Shown here: one piece after another, positions 1-10,406 of the stretch | How positions within the stretch are numbered: the stretch's first letter is position 1 | Layout: the number at the start of each line of letters is the position of its first letter | Assembly: GCA_002730875.1 (NCBI GenBank) | Contig: PCBI01000006.1 | Span: 66,044 to 130,043, forward strand | Origin: Spirochaetaceae bacterium | GTDB taxonomy: Bacteria; Spirochaetota; Leptospiria; Leptospirales; Leptonemataceae | Direction: 5' to 3' | Length of the DNA stretch: 64,000 bases | Program-made: the position numbers and the translations under genes | Notes under the pieces: model-generated | Database searches by the model: none | What the model was told of the DNA's origin: nothing | What the model saw: the letters and a program-made list of their open reading frames with translations, nothing else

Positions 1-51
1 GTAAGCATGAAGACGAGTCGACAGAGCAGCCGTGCGGCCCAGGCGCATGAA

Positions 52-1128
52 TTATTCTCGCATCAGAAACATATCCAGCGGAACAGTATAAGGATAGAAA
101 CAGTCCACATCTTCCTGCCGGTCAAACTCATCGCCAAAATCGGGGAAGCCCTGTCTTCGATTTTGGTCCGTAACATCCGTCGTTAGTTCGGCCTGGGATC
201 CAGACAATGTTAGCGTAAGCAGGTATTGCAGGTCCGAACCCTCCACTCCATAAGTTTCCAGATGGGCCCGCCTGGCATTTTCCGCGAATTGCTCCTCCTG
301 TCCGGCCATAATGTGATATGGAATAGCATCGGGCCAATCGGCAGCAGTAAACCGGGCTATGATTCGCCCATCCTTTTTGCTCCAGCTTCCTCCAACCCGT
401 TCCACGCAATAGCCGGGATAGTTAATATCGCTGATACCCAGTTTTCCATCCGGTCTAAAACGGATACTGCCACATTTGTAACAGGGCCGGCCAATGCAGC
501 CCTCGGAAAAAGCCTGCACGTTGGGCGAAGTAATGGGTGTACATCTATCCAGACCGCTCGCCTCAATGAATTCCTGCGAGTTTCTGCGAACGGCCCGTCC
601 GTCCATCACCACCCAGCCGGAATGGCTCCAGTCCATCCCGATAAATGGACAGAACATCCAGCCATCCGCGTCGGGAACGGTCTCATCCATTGGGGAAGAC
701 GGCAACGGAGGATCTACGGCCACTTTGCACCAGGCCCCTTCCATTTCCAGAACAGTATCCTGACCCTGACCAAAATCCAGCATCTGCAAACGAGTCCCAA
801 AAGGCACTCTGCGAATAACCTCGTGATTCAAACCCGGGCCGTTGCGCAACGCCAGGTCCGGCATCATCCGAACTGATTGGTCATTGTAGTTCAACCCCCG
901 ATACAGATCATCTTCGGCACGCAGTCTTTGCTGCTCCGGAGTTAATTCGCCGCTGGCGGGATCAGAATCCGAGGATGGCAAATCTTGATTCTCGGAGCCA
1001 GCCGGGAAATCGCAATTATACGATGCGAATATCGAAAGAAAACAACACAGAGCCCATGCTCGCCTTGCCCCTGTATGCCCGGTTCGCAGTTTCGCATACT
1101 GCATCTTTGAAGGCGTCCCATTTAGCAT
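52..1128 (-). CDS. SH3-domain lipoprotein of unknown role
   Basis: A 358-residue protein with an N-terminal hydrophobic segment ending in FASYNC (Cys about residue 39), which fits a relaxed spirochaete-type lipobox. It is therefore probably an exported lipoprotein. A bacterial SH3-like fold is suggested at about residues 85-165, with the pattern VRMMPDLALRNGPGLN followed by VPFGTRLQ and a late GWMFCPFIG. Such domains usually bind peptides or cell wall. The C-terminal half has several cysteines (CIGRPCYKCG) and is not recognised. It is the last gene of a minus-strand run, 77 bases after the propeller glycosidase-like gene. The start could also be the Met at residue 9. Function unknown; the lipoprotein and SH3 calls are from visible motifs only. 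Confidence 0.7.
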   Translation of the reverse strand: MLNGTPSKMQYAKLRTGHTGARRAWALCCFLSIFASYNCDFPAGSENQDLPSSDSDPASGELTPEQQRLRAEDDLYRGLNYNDQSVRMMPDLALRNGPGLNHEVIRRVPFGTRLQMLDFGQGQDTVLEMEGAWCKVAVDPPLPSSPMDETVPDADGWMFCPFIGMDWSHSGWVVMDGRAVRRNSQEFIEASGLDRCTPITSPNVQAFSEGCIGRPCYKCGSIRFRPDGKLGISDINYPGYCVERVGGSWSKKDGRIIARFTAADWPDAIPYHIMAGQEEQFAENARRAHLETYGVEGSDLQYLLTLTLSGSQAELTTDVTDQNRRQGFPDFGDEFDRQEDVDCFYPYTVPLDMFLMRE

Positions 1129-1205
1129 TGATTTATCCGAATTTGGTCCTGGTGACGGAGGACTGTTCGCTCAAGTCTGCTGGCTCCATGTACCGGTTTT
1201 CGGCA

Positions 1206-2297
1206 CTATTGCGAATTCTCGTCGCTCTTACCCACAATCCGCCCTATCCGCTCTTTTCCCTTGAATACGTTCCATTCGTCCCGGGCGTTGAAATACAGAG
1301 CCCATTGACCATCGTCCAGTTTCCGGCAGTCGCAGGCATAGACGTGGGATTTCATCCATCCTTCTGTGGGCGAAATCAGGGGCTCGCGCTTTCCGTAATT
1401 CCAGGTGAGTCCATCCTTCGATGTAAGCAGAAATAATGCCGAGCGACTGCGAGATTGTGTGCCAGTGCCGTCCCCTTCGTGTTCCGAGGATCTCTCTGGA
1501 GCTGGAATGGAGGATGTGGCCGTAACCGTGCCCTCCCCGGTTTTCCAATCCGAGTTCTGATTGTGGCTGCCGGCCGCCGAACGCGCATCAGACTCCAGAT
1601 AGATGCCGTTCTGCAGTCCGATCCATCCGTCTTCCATTTCGTACACCTTGATGGATCCGCAACCCATATTGCGGCCGGGGAGTTCGGGATCCGGCGAAAG
1701 CACGGGCTTCTCCATGCATTTCCAGGGCCCTTCCGGACGATCCGATTCGGCGATTCCAATGTAGGCGGGTTCCGAAAATCCGCAGTCCGGAACAAATACG
1801 AGAGAAGCGCTGTAGTACATTCGATATCCGGATTGGAAAGGCACCACGCAGGGATTGCTTACCGAGGCGCTTTTCTTGAACGCTTTATGCCAGGGTAAAT
1901 GTGGTTTAATACAAGTTCGCGGCGATGACCACCGAAGTAGATCCCTGCTTGTGCGAACCTCAATGCGTGATCGCCAGGGCAGCGGAAGCCAGGATAGAGG
2001 CATCAAAAATGGCGGATAGCGTTCGTAATAGAGATAGTAGAGACCGTCAAACCCGCGGATGAAAGGACGCATGCCGAATCGAACAACAAGGCCCCGGTGA
2101 TTCCAGGTTGCGCCGTCTTCGGATTCGAATCGATGCAGCCCCCAGATGGTGTGTGCGAATAGCTGATACAATCCGTTGGGCGACTCTTGCGGCAACAGCA
2201 CAGAGGGATCCGCCACAACCGGAGAAGCAGACGGAGGTTCGATCAGTGCCGTGCCCGGATCAGACCAGTTTAGAGATAAAAAATCCTTTAGCTTCAT
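1206..2297 (-). CDS. Five-bladed beta-propeller glycosidase-like protein
   Basis: A 363-residue cytoplasm-type protein (no signal peptide) with repeated propeller-style blades: ADPSVLL near the start, SEDGATWNHRG, a YYLYYERYP strand, NPCVVPF with YRMYYSAS, the phrase YIGIAESDRPEGPW, and a final LTSKDGLTWNYG with WALYFNARDEW. These resemble the GH43/GH32/GH130 five-bladed propeller families, which act on beta-fructans, arabinans or manno-oligosaccharides. A polar low-complexity insert of about 45 residues (around 235-280) interrupts one blade. Its start codon overlaps the stop of the aldehyde dehydrogenase gene (TAATG), so the two are probably translationally coupled. The substrate cannot be told from the sequence, and a non-enzymatic propeller is possible. 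Confidence 0.7.
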   Translation of the reverse strand: MKLKDFLSLNWSDPGTALIEPPSASPVVADPSVLLPQESPNGLYQLFAHTIWGLHRFESEDGATWNHRGLVVRFGMRPFIRGFDGLYYLYYERYPPFLMPLSWLPLPWRSRIEVRTSRDLLRWSSPRTCIKPHLPWHKAFKKSASVSNPCVVPFQSGYRMYYSASLVFVPDCGFSEPAYIGIAESDRPEGPWKCMEKPVLSPDPELPGRNMGCGSIKVYEMEDGWIGLQNGIYLESDARSAAGSHNQNSDWKTGEGTVTATSSIPAPERSSEHEGDGTGTQSRSRSALFLLTSKDGLTWNYGKREPLISPTEGWMKSHVYACDCRKLDDGQWALYFNARDEWNVFKGKERIGRIVGKSDENSQ

Positions 2298-3841
2298 TAG
2301 CCAAAGAGTATGTTAATGACTCGGCGAAATAGTTTCTGCGTACCCTGGCTGTACGGAAACCACCAGAGTTCCTTCTTGAGCCCCAGCCGGTCGCGCAATA
2401 CAGATTGCACATTTGTAAATGCGCGTAGGCCTTCTTTGCCGTACACGCGGCCTATTCCGCTTTCTTTTACGCCGCCAAACGGCAGATCGGACATGATATA
2501 GTTCGCATCCACATCGTTAATGCACACAGCTCCGCTTCTGATGCTTCTTGCCACGCGACGGGCTTTTCGTCCATTCTTGCTCCACACGCTGGCATTCAAA
2601 CCAAAGGCAGTGGAGTTCGCCAGATCGATGGCCTCCGCCTCTGTTTCAAACTTCTGAACGGCGATCACCGGACCGAAGGTTTCGTCCTTCCAGATCATCA
2701 TATCGGAGCTTACCTCGGTCACCAGAGCCGGCTTCATAAAGAGTCCGTCAAAATCATCATGGCGGCCGCCTTCTACCATCAGATGGGCGCCCTTTGCTTT
2801 GGCATCCGCCAGATGTTCCTGTACAATGTTTACTTGCTTATCGAAGGTCATGGAACCCAGACTGGGAAAATCCTGGCGAAAGCCCTGCCGCGTAGTCTTG
2901 AGTTTATCCGCTACCAGCTGCGTGAATTTGTCGTGCACGCTGGATTCCACAAGAACCCGTTCCACGCTAATGCAGGTCTGACCGGAGTTGGAATAGCCGC
3001 CCCAGATCGCCGCATTGGCCGCCCGTTCCAGGTTTGCATCGGAGAAAACTACCATGGGATCCTTGCCGCCCAATTCCAGAATCACCGGTTTGAGCATTCG
3101 ACCGCAGATCTCTCCGATCTTGCGACCGGTGGCCGTAGAGCCGGTGAAGCAAATCATATCCGTGTCCGGATGTTCTACCAGAGCGGCGCCAGTGGAGCCA
3201 TCGCCGGTGGCCACCTGCAGGGCATCATCCGGAATTCCAGCCTCCAGAGCTAATTCTTTGAGTTTGAGCGAAGTGGCCGGAGTTACCTCGGAAGGTTTAA
3301 CGACCACGGTGTTACCGGCCATCAATGCCTGTAGCACCGGACCGGCGGTGAGAATAAAGGGATAATTCCAGGGACTGATGACCCCCACCACCCCGCGGGG
3401 CTGAAAGTTTGTATACGCCGCTTTCCAGAGGAAGACACCGGTGCTGCGCTTTTCAGGCTTAAGATATTTGGGCCCCTTCTTGCGAAAGTAGTTCAGATGT
3501 TCGCAGACCGTAAATACTTCCAGTATTCCGTCCATTTCGGTTTTGCCGGTTTCTTCGCAAACCGTATGGGCGATCTCATCCTTTCGCTCCACGAAGAGTT
3601 TCTGTAGCTTCTTCAGAATTTTGGCCCGCTGCTTGAGGGAAAGACCGCTCCAGGCCGGGAATGCGGAGCGGGCCCGCTTAACGAGACCATCTACATCGGT
3701 GGCGGTGAAAACGGGAACATCGGCGATCAGCTCCATGGTGGCCGGATTCAGATTCGGAATGGTACGTCGATTCCCATTTGGTTCGCTACCCGGGGCTCCC
3801 GCAGGAGTTTGGGATGACTGAGCGCTCTGAACGGTTTGCAT
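2297..3841 (-). CDS. NAD(P)-dependent aldehyde dehydrogenase
   Basis: A 514-residue aldehyde dehydrogenase that oxidises an aldehyde to the acid with NAD(P). The family landmarks are all present: SPWNYPF and KPSEVTP for cofactor binding, FTGSTATG for the nucleotide loop, the catalytic Glu in LELGGKDP, the catalytic Cys in GQTCIS, and FGPVIAV plus the late PFGGVKESGIG. The C-terminal about 25 residues (ending KLFRRVINILFG) are amphipathic and hydrophobic, as in membrane-associated fatty-aldehyde dehydrogenases, which hints at a lipid-derived substrate. It sits 31 bases downstream of murJ and overlaps the next gene by one base. Family certain, substrate not. Confidence 0.93.
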   Translation of the reverse strand: MQTVQSAQSSQTPAGAPGSEPNGNRRTIPNLNPATMELIADVPVFTATDVDGLVKRARSAFPAWSGLSLKQRAKILKKLQKLFVERKDEIAHTVCEETGKTEMDGILEVFTVCEHLNYFRKKGPKYLKPEKRSTGVFLWKAAYTNFQPRGVVGVISPWNYPFILTAGPVLQALMAGNTVVVKPSEVTPATSLKLKELALEAGIPDDALQVATGDGSTGAALVEHPDTDMICFTGSTATGRKIGEICGRMLKPVILELGGKDPMVVFSDANLERAANAAIWGGYSNSGQTCISVERVLVESSVHDKFTQLVADKLKTTRQGFRQDFPSLGSMTFDKQVNIVQEHLADAKAKGAHLMVEGGRHDDFDGLFMKPALVTEVSSDMMIWKDETFGPVIAVQKFETEAEAIDLANSTAFGLNASVWSKNGRKARRVARSIRSGAVCINDVDANYIMSDLPFGGVKESGIGRVYGKEGLRAFTNVQSVLRDRLGLKKELWWFPYSQGTQKLFRRVINILFG

Positions 3842-3872
3842 ACAGCAAACTTACGGCATGTCAGAAAAAAGA

Positions 3873-5453
3873 TCAACGAAAAAGAGAACGAATCACGCCC
3901 ATTTCACGGTTCTTCATCAGAAGAGCGATGGCCAGATAGATCAAGCCGCCCAGGCCAATAGCGCCAAAAACCACGGGCCACATGGAACGACTTTCCAGGC
4001 TTGCACGAATTCGTTCTGGCTCATTCAGTTGCCAGAAGTCCAGACCCCCCAGAAAGAAAAGGGCCAGAGCCACTACACCGGCCAGAGCGATCCATAGCGG
4101 CAGCAAGGCCTGAATGCGAGCGAATAGATCCGACCAGGGGATGCGACTGATTTTTCGACGCAGAAAGAACAACAGGGCCATGCAATTCAGAAACGATGTG
4201 GTGGTGGTGCTCAAGGCCAGAGCCCCGTGGGCCAGGTACGGAATCAGAATCAGGTTCAAGCTCAGATTCACTGCCACAGTGCCGGCCAGGATGCGCACCG
4301 GGGTTTTTGTATCCTGGTAGGCGAAAAAGCTGGAGGTCAGGATTCGATTCATACTGTAGAAAGGCACGCCAATGCAATAGAACTGAAGCGCATGCCAGGT
4401 AGTTAGCGTGGAATCCACAGTCCACTGGCCGCCACTGAAGAGCAGATGGATGATGAAGGGACCGAGTAGATAGAGTCCCAGGCCTGCCGGCACCGTAAGA
4501 AACAGGGAAAAACTAATGGCGCTTACCAACTCCTGACCGTTGTCGTCGCTTCCGTCGGATTTCATGGCAGCCACGAGAGCGGGCAAAATGGCCGTAGATA
4601 GAGCGACTCCAATGATCCCAGTGGGTAATTGAATCAAGCGATGGGCGAATCGAAGTCCTGGAATGGCGCCCGTATCGTCGATCAAGTAGCTTGCCAGAAC
4701 AATGTCCATTAGCTGATTAATATGAAACAGACTGGCTCCCAGCACCGCCGGCGCCATGAGCGTCAGAACCTTTCGCAGCGCCGGATGCTTCCAGGCCAGC
4801 TTGAGCCGGGGCCACCAGCCATGAAAATACACGTAGCCGGCCTGCATTAAGATTTGCAGCAGTCCGCCGCACAGCACAATCCAGGCCAGAGCTGAAGCGT
4901 TCCCTTCCTGGCTCAATTCCAGAGGTTTCAGAATCAAAAAGCCAGTGATAAACACCAGGTTAAGCAATATCGGCGAAAGCGCGGGGAAAGAAAAATGCTG
5001 ATGGGTTTGCGCGATTCCGCTGAGGATCGCCGTAAGGCTGGCCGACAGGATAAATCCAAAAAGGACCTGGCTCAGATAGATTTCCAGACCGGCCTGCGCC
5101 GGATCCTGATCCACATACAGCGGGATAAAGAACGGAAAGATCAAGATCGCCGTGGCCACCAGACCGGTAAGAAATAGCGCCAGCACTGCCAGAACGACAC
5201 CGGCCGCTTCTTTGCCTTTCTCGTCGCTGTCCTTGAGCGCTTCGCCGTAAATGGGAATGAAAGCCTGGGAGAGTACGCCTTCGGCCAGCAGGTTCCGAAG
5301 CATATTCGGAAGCATGTACGCGATTTCCCAGGCGGCGGCCACGGCTCCGGTACCAAAGAAGGTAGCCTGGAAATGATCCCGGACCAATCCCAGGACCCGG
5401 GAAATCATTGTAAAAAAGGAAAGTTTAAGCGAGTTGCGGGCCGTACGGCTCAT
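3873..5453 (-). CDS. murJ: Lipid II flippase MurJ
   Basis: A 526-residue polytopic membrane protein with the MurJ/MviN signature at the N-terminus (SRVLGLVRDHFQATFFG, then AWEIAYMLPNMLRNLLAEG and SQAFIPIY). It flips the peptidoglycan precursor lipid II to the periplasmic side of the inner membrane. Around 14 hydrophobic segments can be traced, the usual number, and the length is normal. The start overlaps the stop of the upstream STAS gene by four bases (ATGA). Co-transcription with a STAS/zinc-ribbon protein and a sensor-like membrane protein is the unusual feature and suggests regulated wall synthesis, but this is inference from position. Confidence 0.95.
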   Translation of the reverse strand: MSRTARNSLKLSFFTMISRVLGLVRDHFQATFFGTGAVAAAWEIAYMLPNMLRNLLAEGVLSQAFIPIYGEALKDSDEKGKEAAGVVLAVLALFLTGLVATAILIFPFFIPLYVDQDPAQAGLEIYLSQVLFGFILSASLTAILSGIAQTHQHFSFPALSPILLNLVFITGFLILKPLELSQEGNASALAWIVLCGGLLQILMQAGYVYFHGWWPRLKLAWKHPALRKVLTLMAPAVLGASLFHINQLMDIVLASYLIDDTGAIPGLRFAHRLIQLPTGIIGVALSTAILPALVAAMKSDGSDDNGQELVSAISFSLFLTVPAGLGLYLLGPFIIHLLFSGGQWTVDSTLTTWHALQFYCIGVPFYSMNRILTSSFFAYQDTKTPVRILAGTVAVNLSLNLILIPYLAHGALALSTTTTSFLNCMALLFFLRRKISRIPWSDLFARIQALLPLWIALAGVVALALFFLGGLDFWQLNEPERIRASLESRSMWPVVFGAIGLGGLIYLAIALLMKNREMGVIRSLFR

Positions 5454-6598
5454 GAAGTGGCAAGTTTTTCGTAGTAGGATGTAGATCCATCCGTTTCCAC
5501 TTCAAATTCGATTTTGCAGGCCGGGCAAAGATGACGCCCGGTATGGTAGATTCGTAGCTTGCTGCCGCACTGTTCGCACTGGATGATTCGGTTGATTTCG
5601 GCGGTCGCGGCCCCCTTTCCGGAACCCCGGCCGGTAGTCATCCGGGCGGACGTAGCGCTCCTGGCCGAGTGGCCCCTGGAAATAGAGCCGCCAACAGAAC
5701 CGGCCGTCCCGGGCAAGGCCCCGGCCGATGCTTGATCCTGTAGAGAAGCCACAGGCACCTCACCTGGACCGGCTGAACCTGGCCTGGCTTCGGCCGCCAA
5801 TCGTCCCCCGACCTGGCCGCCGGAGCTTCCCGCAGCGGTGGATGGGCTGGTGGCTACAGTCTGGTTGGCCGGGCCGCTCGGGCGGTTGCCTTCCGAGAAG
5901 TGAAACTGTCGGTCTTCAGCGCTACGAACTCGACCACCGGACGATCGGAGCCGGCGCTCCTGCTCGAACTCCTCCTTCAAGGAGTGCTCGGTCCGTTGCA
6001 GATCTTCCATGGTCTTGCCCAGACTTTTCAGGTGCCTGGTAAGTCCGTTCAAGGTTTCGGAAAGTCGACCTATGGATTCTCCCATATAGTAGGCATCCGT
6101 GGAATGACCTCCGGATGACTGAACGCGACTGGCAGAACCGGCAGAATCTCCGGCAATAGGGGATTGGGCTGATCCAGGCGAAAGGCTTGCTCCCGCACCC
6201 GCCGGCTGGCCAAACGGCGAACCGGTGGGTGGCAGACTCTGGGCTCCGGAATCGAAGGATTGCTGTTCAACGACGTACAGCGGTTGTCTGGATTCCGGCA
6301 TGGCAGACCGCATCTGCTCTTCGGAGTCGTACACCGGGATGTGTTTGGATATGCCCAGAAAATCCAGCATCATGGCCACTTCTTGCGATGGCTTTAGAAT
6401 ACCCAGAGCCAGGTTACGCTCCTGAGCCTTCTGGCTGATCCGCAGAAAGGAAGCTACGCCGGCGCTGGTCATGTACTTGAGCCCGGAAAAATCCAGACCA
6501 ATAGGCTCGCGATGCTCACGCAGCAGTTCAGTCAGACTTCTTTCGAAGCGATGCCCTGTGCTGGAATCCAGAACTCCTCTGATGGCGAGAATCTTCAT
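5450..6598 (-). CDS. STAS-domain protein with C-terminal zinc ribbon
   Basis: A 382-residue soluble protein in three parts. Residues 1-110 form a STAS domain of the anti-sigma-factor-antagonist type: LDFSGLKYMTSAGVASFL carries the Ser-Ala-Gly at the site that is phosphorylated in SpoIIAA-like proteins. Residues about 115-330 are a Ser/Gly/Ala/Pro-rich linker with a short coiled-coil-like stretch near 175-215 (SLGKTMEDLQRTEHSLKEEF). The C-terminus (about 337-370) has two CxxC pairs, CEQCG and CPAC, which form a zinc ribbon. It lies between the sensor-like gene (ATGA-type overlap) and murJ (4-base overlap). Expected role: phospho-controlled partner switching. The partner kinase is not in the window, and the link to MurJ is inference. 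Confidence 0.8.
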   Translation of the reverse strand: MKILAIRGVLDSSTGHRFERSLTELLREHREPIGLDFSGLKYMTSAGVASFLRISQKAQERNLALGILKPSQEVAMMLDFLGISKHIPVYDSEEQMRSAMPESRQPLYVVEQQSFDSGAQSLPPTGSPFGQPAGAGASLSPGSAQSPIAGDSAGSASRVQSSGGHSTDAYYMGESIGRLSETLNGLTRHLKSLGKTMEDLQRTEHSLKEEFEQERRLRSSGGRVRSAEDRQFHFSEGNRPSGPANQTVATSPSTAAGSSGGQVGGRLAAEARPGSAGPGEVPVASLQDQASAGALPGTAGSVGGSISRGHSARSATSARMTTGRGSGKGAATAEINRIIQCEQCGSKLRIYHTGRHLCPACKIEFEVETDGSTSYYEKLATS

Positions 6599-7755
6599 TC
6601 ACGTTCTCCGTTCTTCAAAGGAATGGCATCCAGAATGTCTCGATCGATGACTTTGGGCGCTTCGTAAACCGGGTCTTCCATGGTATGACTTCTACCGGCC
6701 GGATTACCTGTCGGAGCCCCGGATGACATGGCAGGATTGTGACCGGCCTGAGCCTGCGAAAAGCTACCGGGCCGGGCCCCCGGGTTTTGTCCGGGAAAGG
6801 CGGGCCAGCTTTCCGTTTCTTGCGACTGAAAAGAAGGTACGCCCCCGGGTCCGGACGCAAACGCTGAATTTCCTTGCATGGGCAACGACTCGGCCGGGCT
6901 TTCGAATGACTCGGTGAAGCCCGCCTCTTCCAGGTCCCGGCTTCGATCGTCGAAAACCTCATCGCTTCCCCAGGTGGAACCATCCGGATTCAGATCCGCG
7001 GCCCCGCTGGCGGGGATGCCTGCATCCCTTTTCGAGCCCCCAAAAATGGTAAGGGCAAGTAAGATACTCAGAATAAGGCTCAAGGCAGAGTATGCGATTA
7101 CGCTGTAAGTGATTGTGCGAAGCACGTTCTGCCAGTATAGATTAAGGATATTGTCGATTCCATCATTGCGCAGATGAACATGCAGACTACCGGAAGGCAC
7201 GTCGGCATCGGGCAGATACACGGCGTACGCCACATGGAACCGATTGGCTCGCAGATCCGGGATATACTTTTCCAGCAACGGAATCATTGATGCCAGTGGC
7301 GCATCCGGTCGGTAACTCGTGCGGCCGGTGACCTGAAGGTCCAGGGGATACCGGCGGGCATTCAGGAGTACATCTTTGTATTTCTCTTCTGTGTAGGTGA
7401 TGCCCGAGTCTTTGGCCACTTTGGCCACATCGTTATGGGCCATTACCCGGCCCTCCAGATCAATCAGGAAGGTTTCTTCTACTACAAAACCCCGGGCTGA
7501 TTCCTGGGAATCCTGAACCAGCAGTTTCATGGTTTCACAGAGGGCCACCAGGGCTTCCGGGCTGGTGGCTTCGGAGGCCTGTGCTCCCAGGGCCACGGTA
7601 AGCTGGCTGGCGCGGCTTCGGGCTTGCTTTTGCACCTCGCCTACCATCTCCGCTCCATCGCGGTAGATGAAATACGCGGCAGGAATCATTCCCACCAGGA
7701 GCATGATAGAAATGAGGAACGATCCCCCAAGCCATTTGAACATTCGGGCAGCCAT
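6595..7755 (-). CDS. Membrane sensor-like protein with extracytoplasmic domain and disordered tail
   Basis: A protein of about 386 residues with one N-terminal TM segment (FLISIMLLVGMIPAAYFIY), an extracytoplasmic domain of about 190 residues, a second TM segment (YSVIAYSALSLILSILLALT) and a cytoplasmic tail of about 130 residues rich in Gly, Pro, Ser and Gln. The extracytoplasmic part has Cache/PAS-like phrases (ETFLIDLEGRVMAHNDVAK) seen in small-molecule sensors. There is no HAMP, kinase, MCP or GGDEF output. The tail ends in a more conserved-looking KVIDRDILDAIPLKN. The reading frame is open to 7845, but the ATG at 7755 gives a normal start before the TM segment and avoids overlap with the divergent hisZ. 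Signal and output are unknown; the STAS protein encoded next is a candidate partner. Confidence 0.65.
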   Translation of the reverse strand: MAARMFKWLGGSFLISIMLLVGMIPAAYFIYRDGAEMVGEVQKQARSRASQLTVALGAQASEATSPEALVALCETMKLLVQDSQESARGFVVEETFLIDLEGRVMAHNDVAKVAKDSGITYTEEKYKDVLLNARRYPLDLQVTGRTSYRPDAPLASMIPLLEKYIPDLRANRFHVAYAVYLPDADVPSGSLHVHLRNDGIDNILNLYWQNVLRTITYSVIAYSALSLILSILLALTIFGGSKRDAGIPASGAADLNPDGSTWGSDEVFDDRSRDLEEAGFTESFESPAESLPMQGNSAFASGPGGVPSFQSQETESWPAFPGQNPGARPGSFSQAQAGHNPAMSSGAPTGNPAGRSHTMEDPVYEAPKVIDRDILDAIPLKNGERE

Positions 7756-7843
7756 AGTCTGTAATATGATCGGCCAGTTACCCCCCCAAATGTGAAAAGA
7801 ATTTGTCAGGAAAAACGCCTCGCAGAAAATCAACTCCCGTTGC

Positions 7844-8806
7844 ATGGAAAAATTCCGAAGCTGGATTCCGCACGGTTTCGACTACCTTTCTCCCGAAGAA
7901 ATCAAGATTCTTCGCCGTTTACAGGCGCAAAGCCGGGAATGTTTTGAAAAGGAAGGTTTCAACGAGATCATTCCCCCTGGCATAGATTATGCCGGGGCAT
8001 TCGCTATCACCGGCCGAAACGCCGTTCCAGACCGTATTTTTGAATTCCGCGACTCCGCCGGTGAGATTCTGGCTGTTCGATCCGATCTAACCGTCCAGGT
8101 CATCAAGGCCGTGGCCTCGGGAAGGGCCGGCACCACAATCCCGGCGGATCTCTATTATGTTCAGCCTGTATTTGTAGAAGCGGGCAAAGGTAGCGGGGCC
8201 TCCCGGGAAATCTATCAGGCTGGAATCGAAATGATAGGAAGTCCCAATCAGATCTCCTATATAGAAAGGGTCCAGCGACTGGTGACTCTGGCCCGCACGG
8301 TTCTGGGAACTCTGGCCGAAGGGGCCCGTTTCCTGTACGGCGATGCGCGATTTCTGGAAATACTCTTTAATGGAATTGATCCCATGCTACGGCGGGAGCT
8401 ATCGGAGGCCTTCTATAAAAAGGACCGTCGTAAGATCCAGGAGCTTTGCAGCAAAGGCGATGTGTCCTCTGATCGTGCCCTGATTCTTTCCGAAATGCCG
8501 CATATTTTTGGCGGACCGGAATGTCTGGATGAACTGGAAACCCTTTGCGCTTCGGAGCCAGGCCTGCTATTGCTTCTGAAAGAGGCCCGTCAAATTCCAG
8601 GAGTGGTGTTTGACTTCAGTCTTGTGCGGGAACTGAGCTACTACGATGGCCCGGTCATCGAAGCCTTTCTGCCCGGTCATACAGACCGAATTCTATCCGG
8701 TGGCTTTTATGATGGACTGGCCCGGGAATTCTCGGGAAAATCGCTGCCGGCAGCGGGTTTCGCAGTCCATCTTTCGGAACTGGTGCGCGCCAGGCAGGCG
8801 GCTTGA
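7844..8806 (+). CDS. hisZ: ATP phosphoribosyltransferase regulatory subunit HisZ
   Basis: A 320-residue relative of the histidyl-tRNA synthetase catalytic core, which is the form taken by HisZ. HisZ joins the short form of HisG to catalyse and regulate the first step of histidine synthesis. Visible class II motifs are VRSDLTVQVIKAV (motif 2 region), REIYQAGIEMIG, and GGFYDGLAREF in place of the synthetase motif GGRYDxL. The anticodon-binding domain of a true HisRS is absent, and the length fits HisZ. No hisG is in the window; hisI lies at 49.9 kb. It diverges from the sensor-like gene. Confidence 0.88.
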   Translation: MEKFRSWIPHGFDYLSPEEIKILRRLQAQSRECFEKEGFNEIIPPGIDYAGAFAITGRNAVPDRIFEFRDSAGEILAVRSDLTVQVIKAVASGRAGTTIPADLYYVQPVFVEAGKGSGASREIYQAGIEMIGSPNQISYIERVQRLVTLARTVLGTLAEGARFLYGDARFLEILFNGIDPMLRRELSEAFYKKDRRKIQELCSKGDVSSDRALILSEMPHIFGGPECLDELETLCASEPGLLLLLKEARQIPGVVFDFSLVRELSYYDGPVIEAFLPGHTDRILSGGFYDGLAREFSGKSLPAAGFAVHLSELVRARQAA

Positions 8807-8985
8807 GCCACCGGATGTCGCCGGGTGATGGAGTTAAATGCCGGCTGGATAGAGTGGCCGAGTCAAACTTCGGCTGCATTCTCTAGCATCGCAAGATGAT
8901 TGGCGGAAGGATGCGGTAGTGTAAAGATCGGAGAAAGCCTTGATACGCAGTCAGCCCACATGCATGCCCTGAAGGCACCGGCTGA

Positions 8986-10302
<1,317 letters not shown>

Positions 10303-10368
10303 AGACCGGAATATCGCTACTGATCTAGCATTCCCCACCGGCTCATCTACTGATCCCGGAAAATGGTG

Positions 10369-10397
10369 TTGCCTCTTTCTCGAGGTGGCTGTATAAT
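10369..10397 (+). promoter_or_regulatory. Sigma-70-type promoter almost touching the start codon
   Basis: TTGCCT (10369-10374), a 17-base spacer and a perfect TATAAT (10392-10397). The ATG of the next gene is at 10407, only nine bases after the -10 box, so the predicted transcript would have an extremely short leader or none. Confidence 0.6.
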
Positions 10398-10406
10398 CTG
10401 TGCAGT

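Noticed and set aside
226-876. A 216-codon plus-strand open frame
   Set aside because: It lies antisense to the SH3 lipoprotein gene, has no domain, no signal and no ribosome site.
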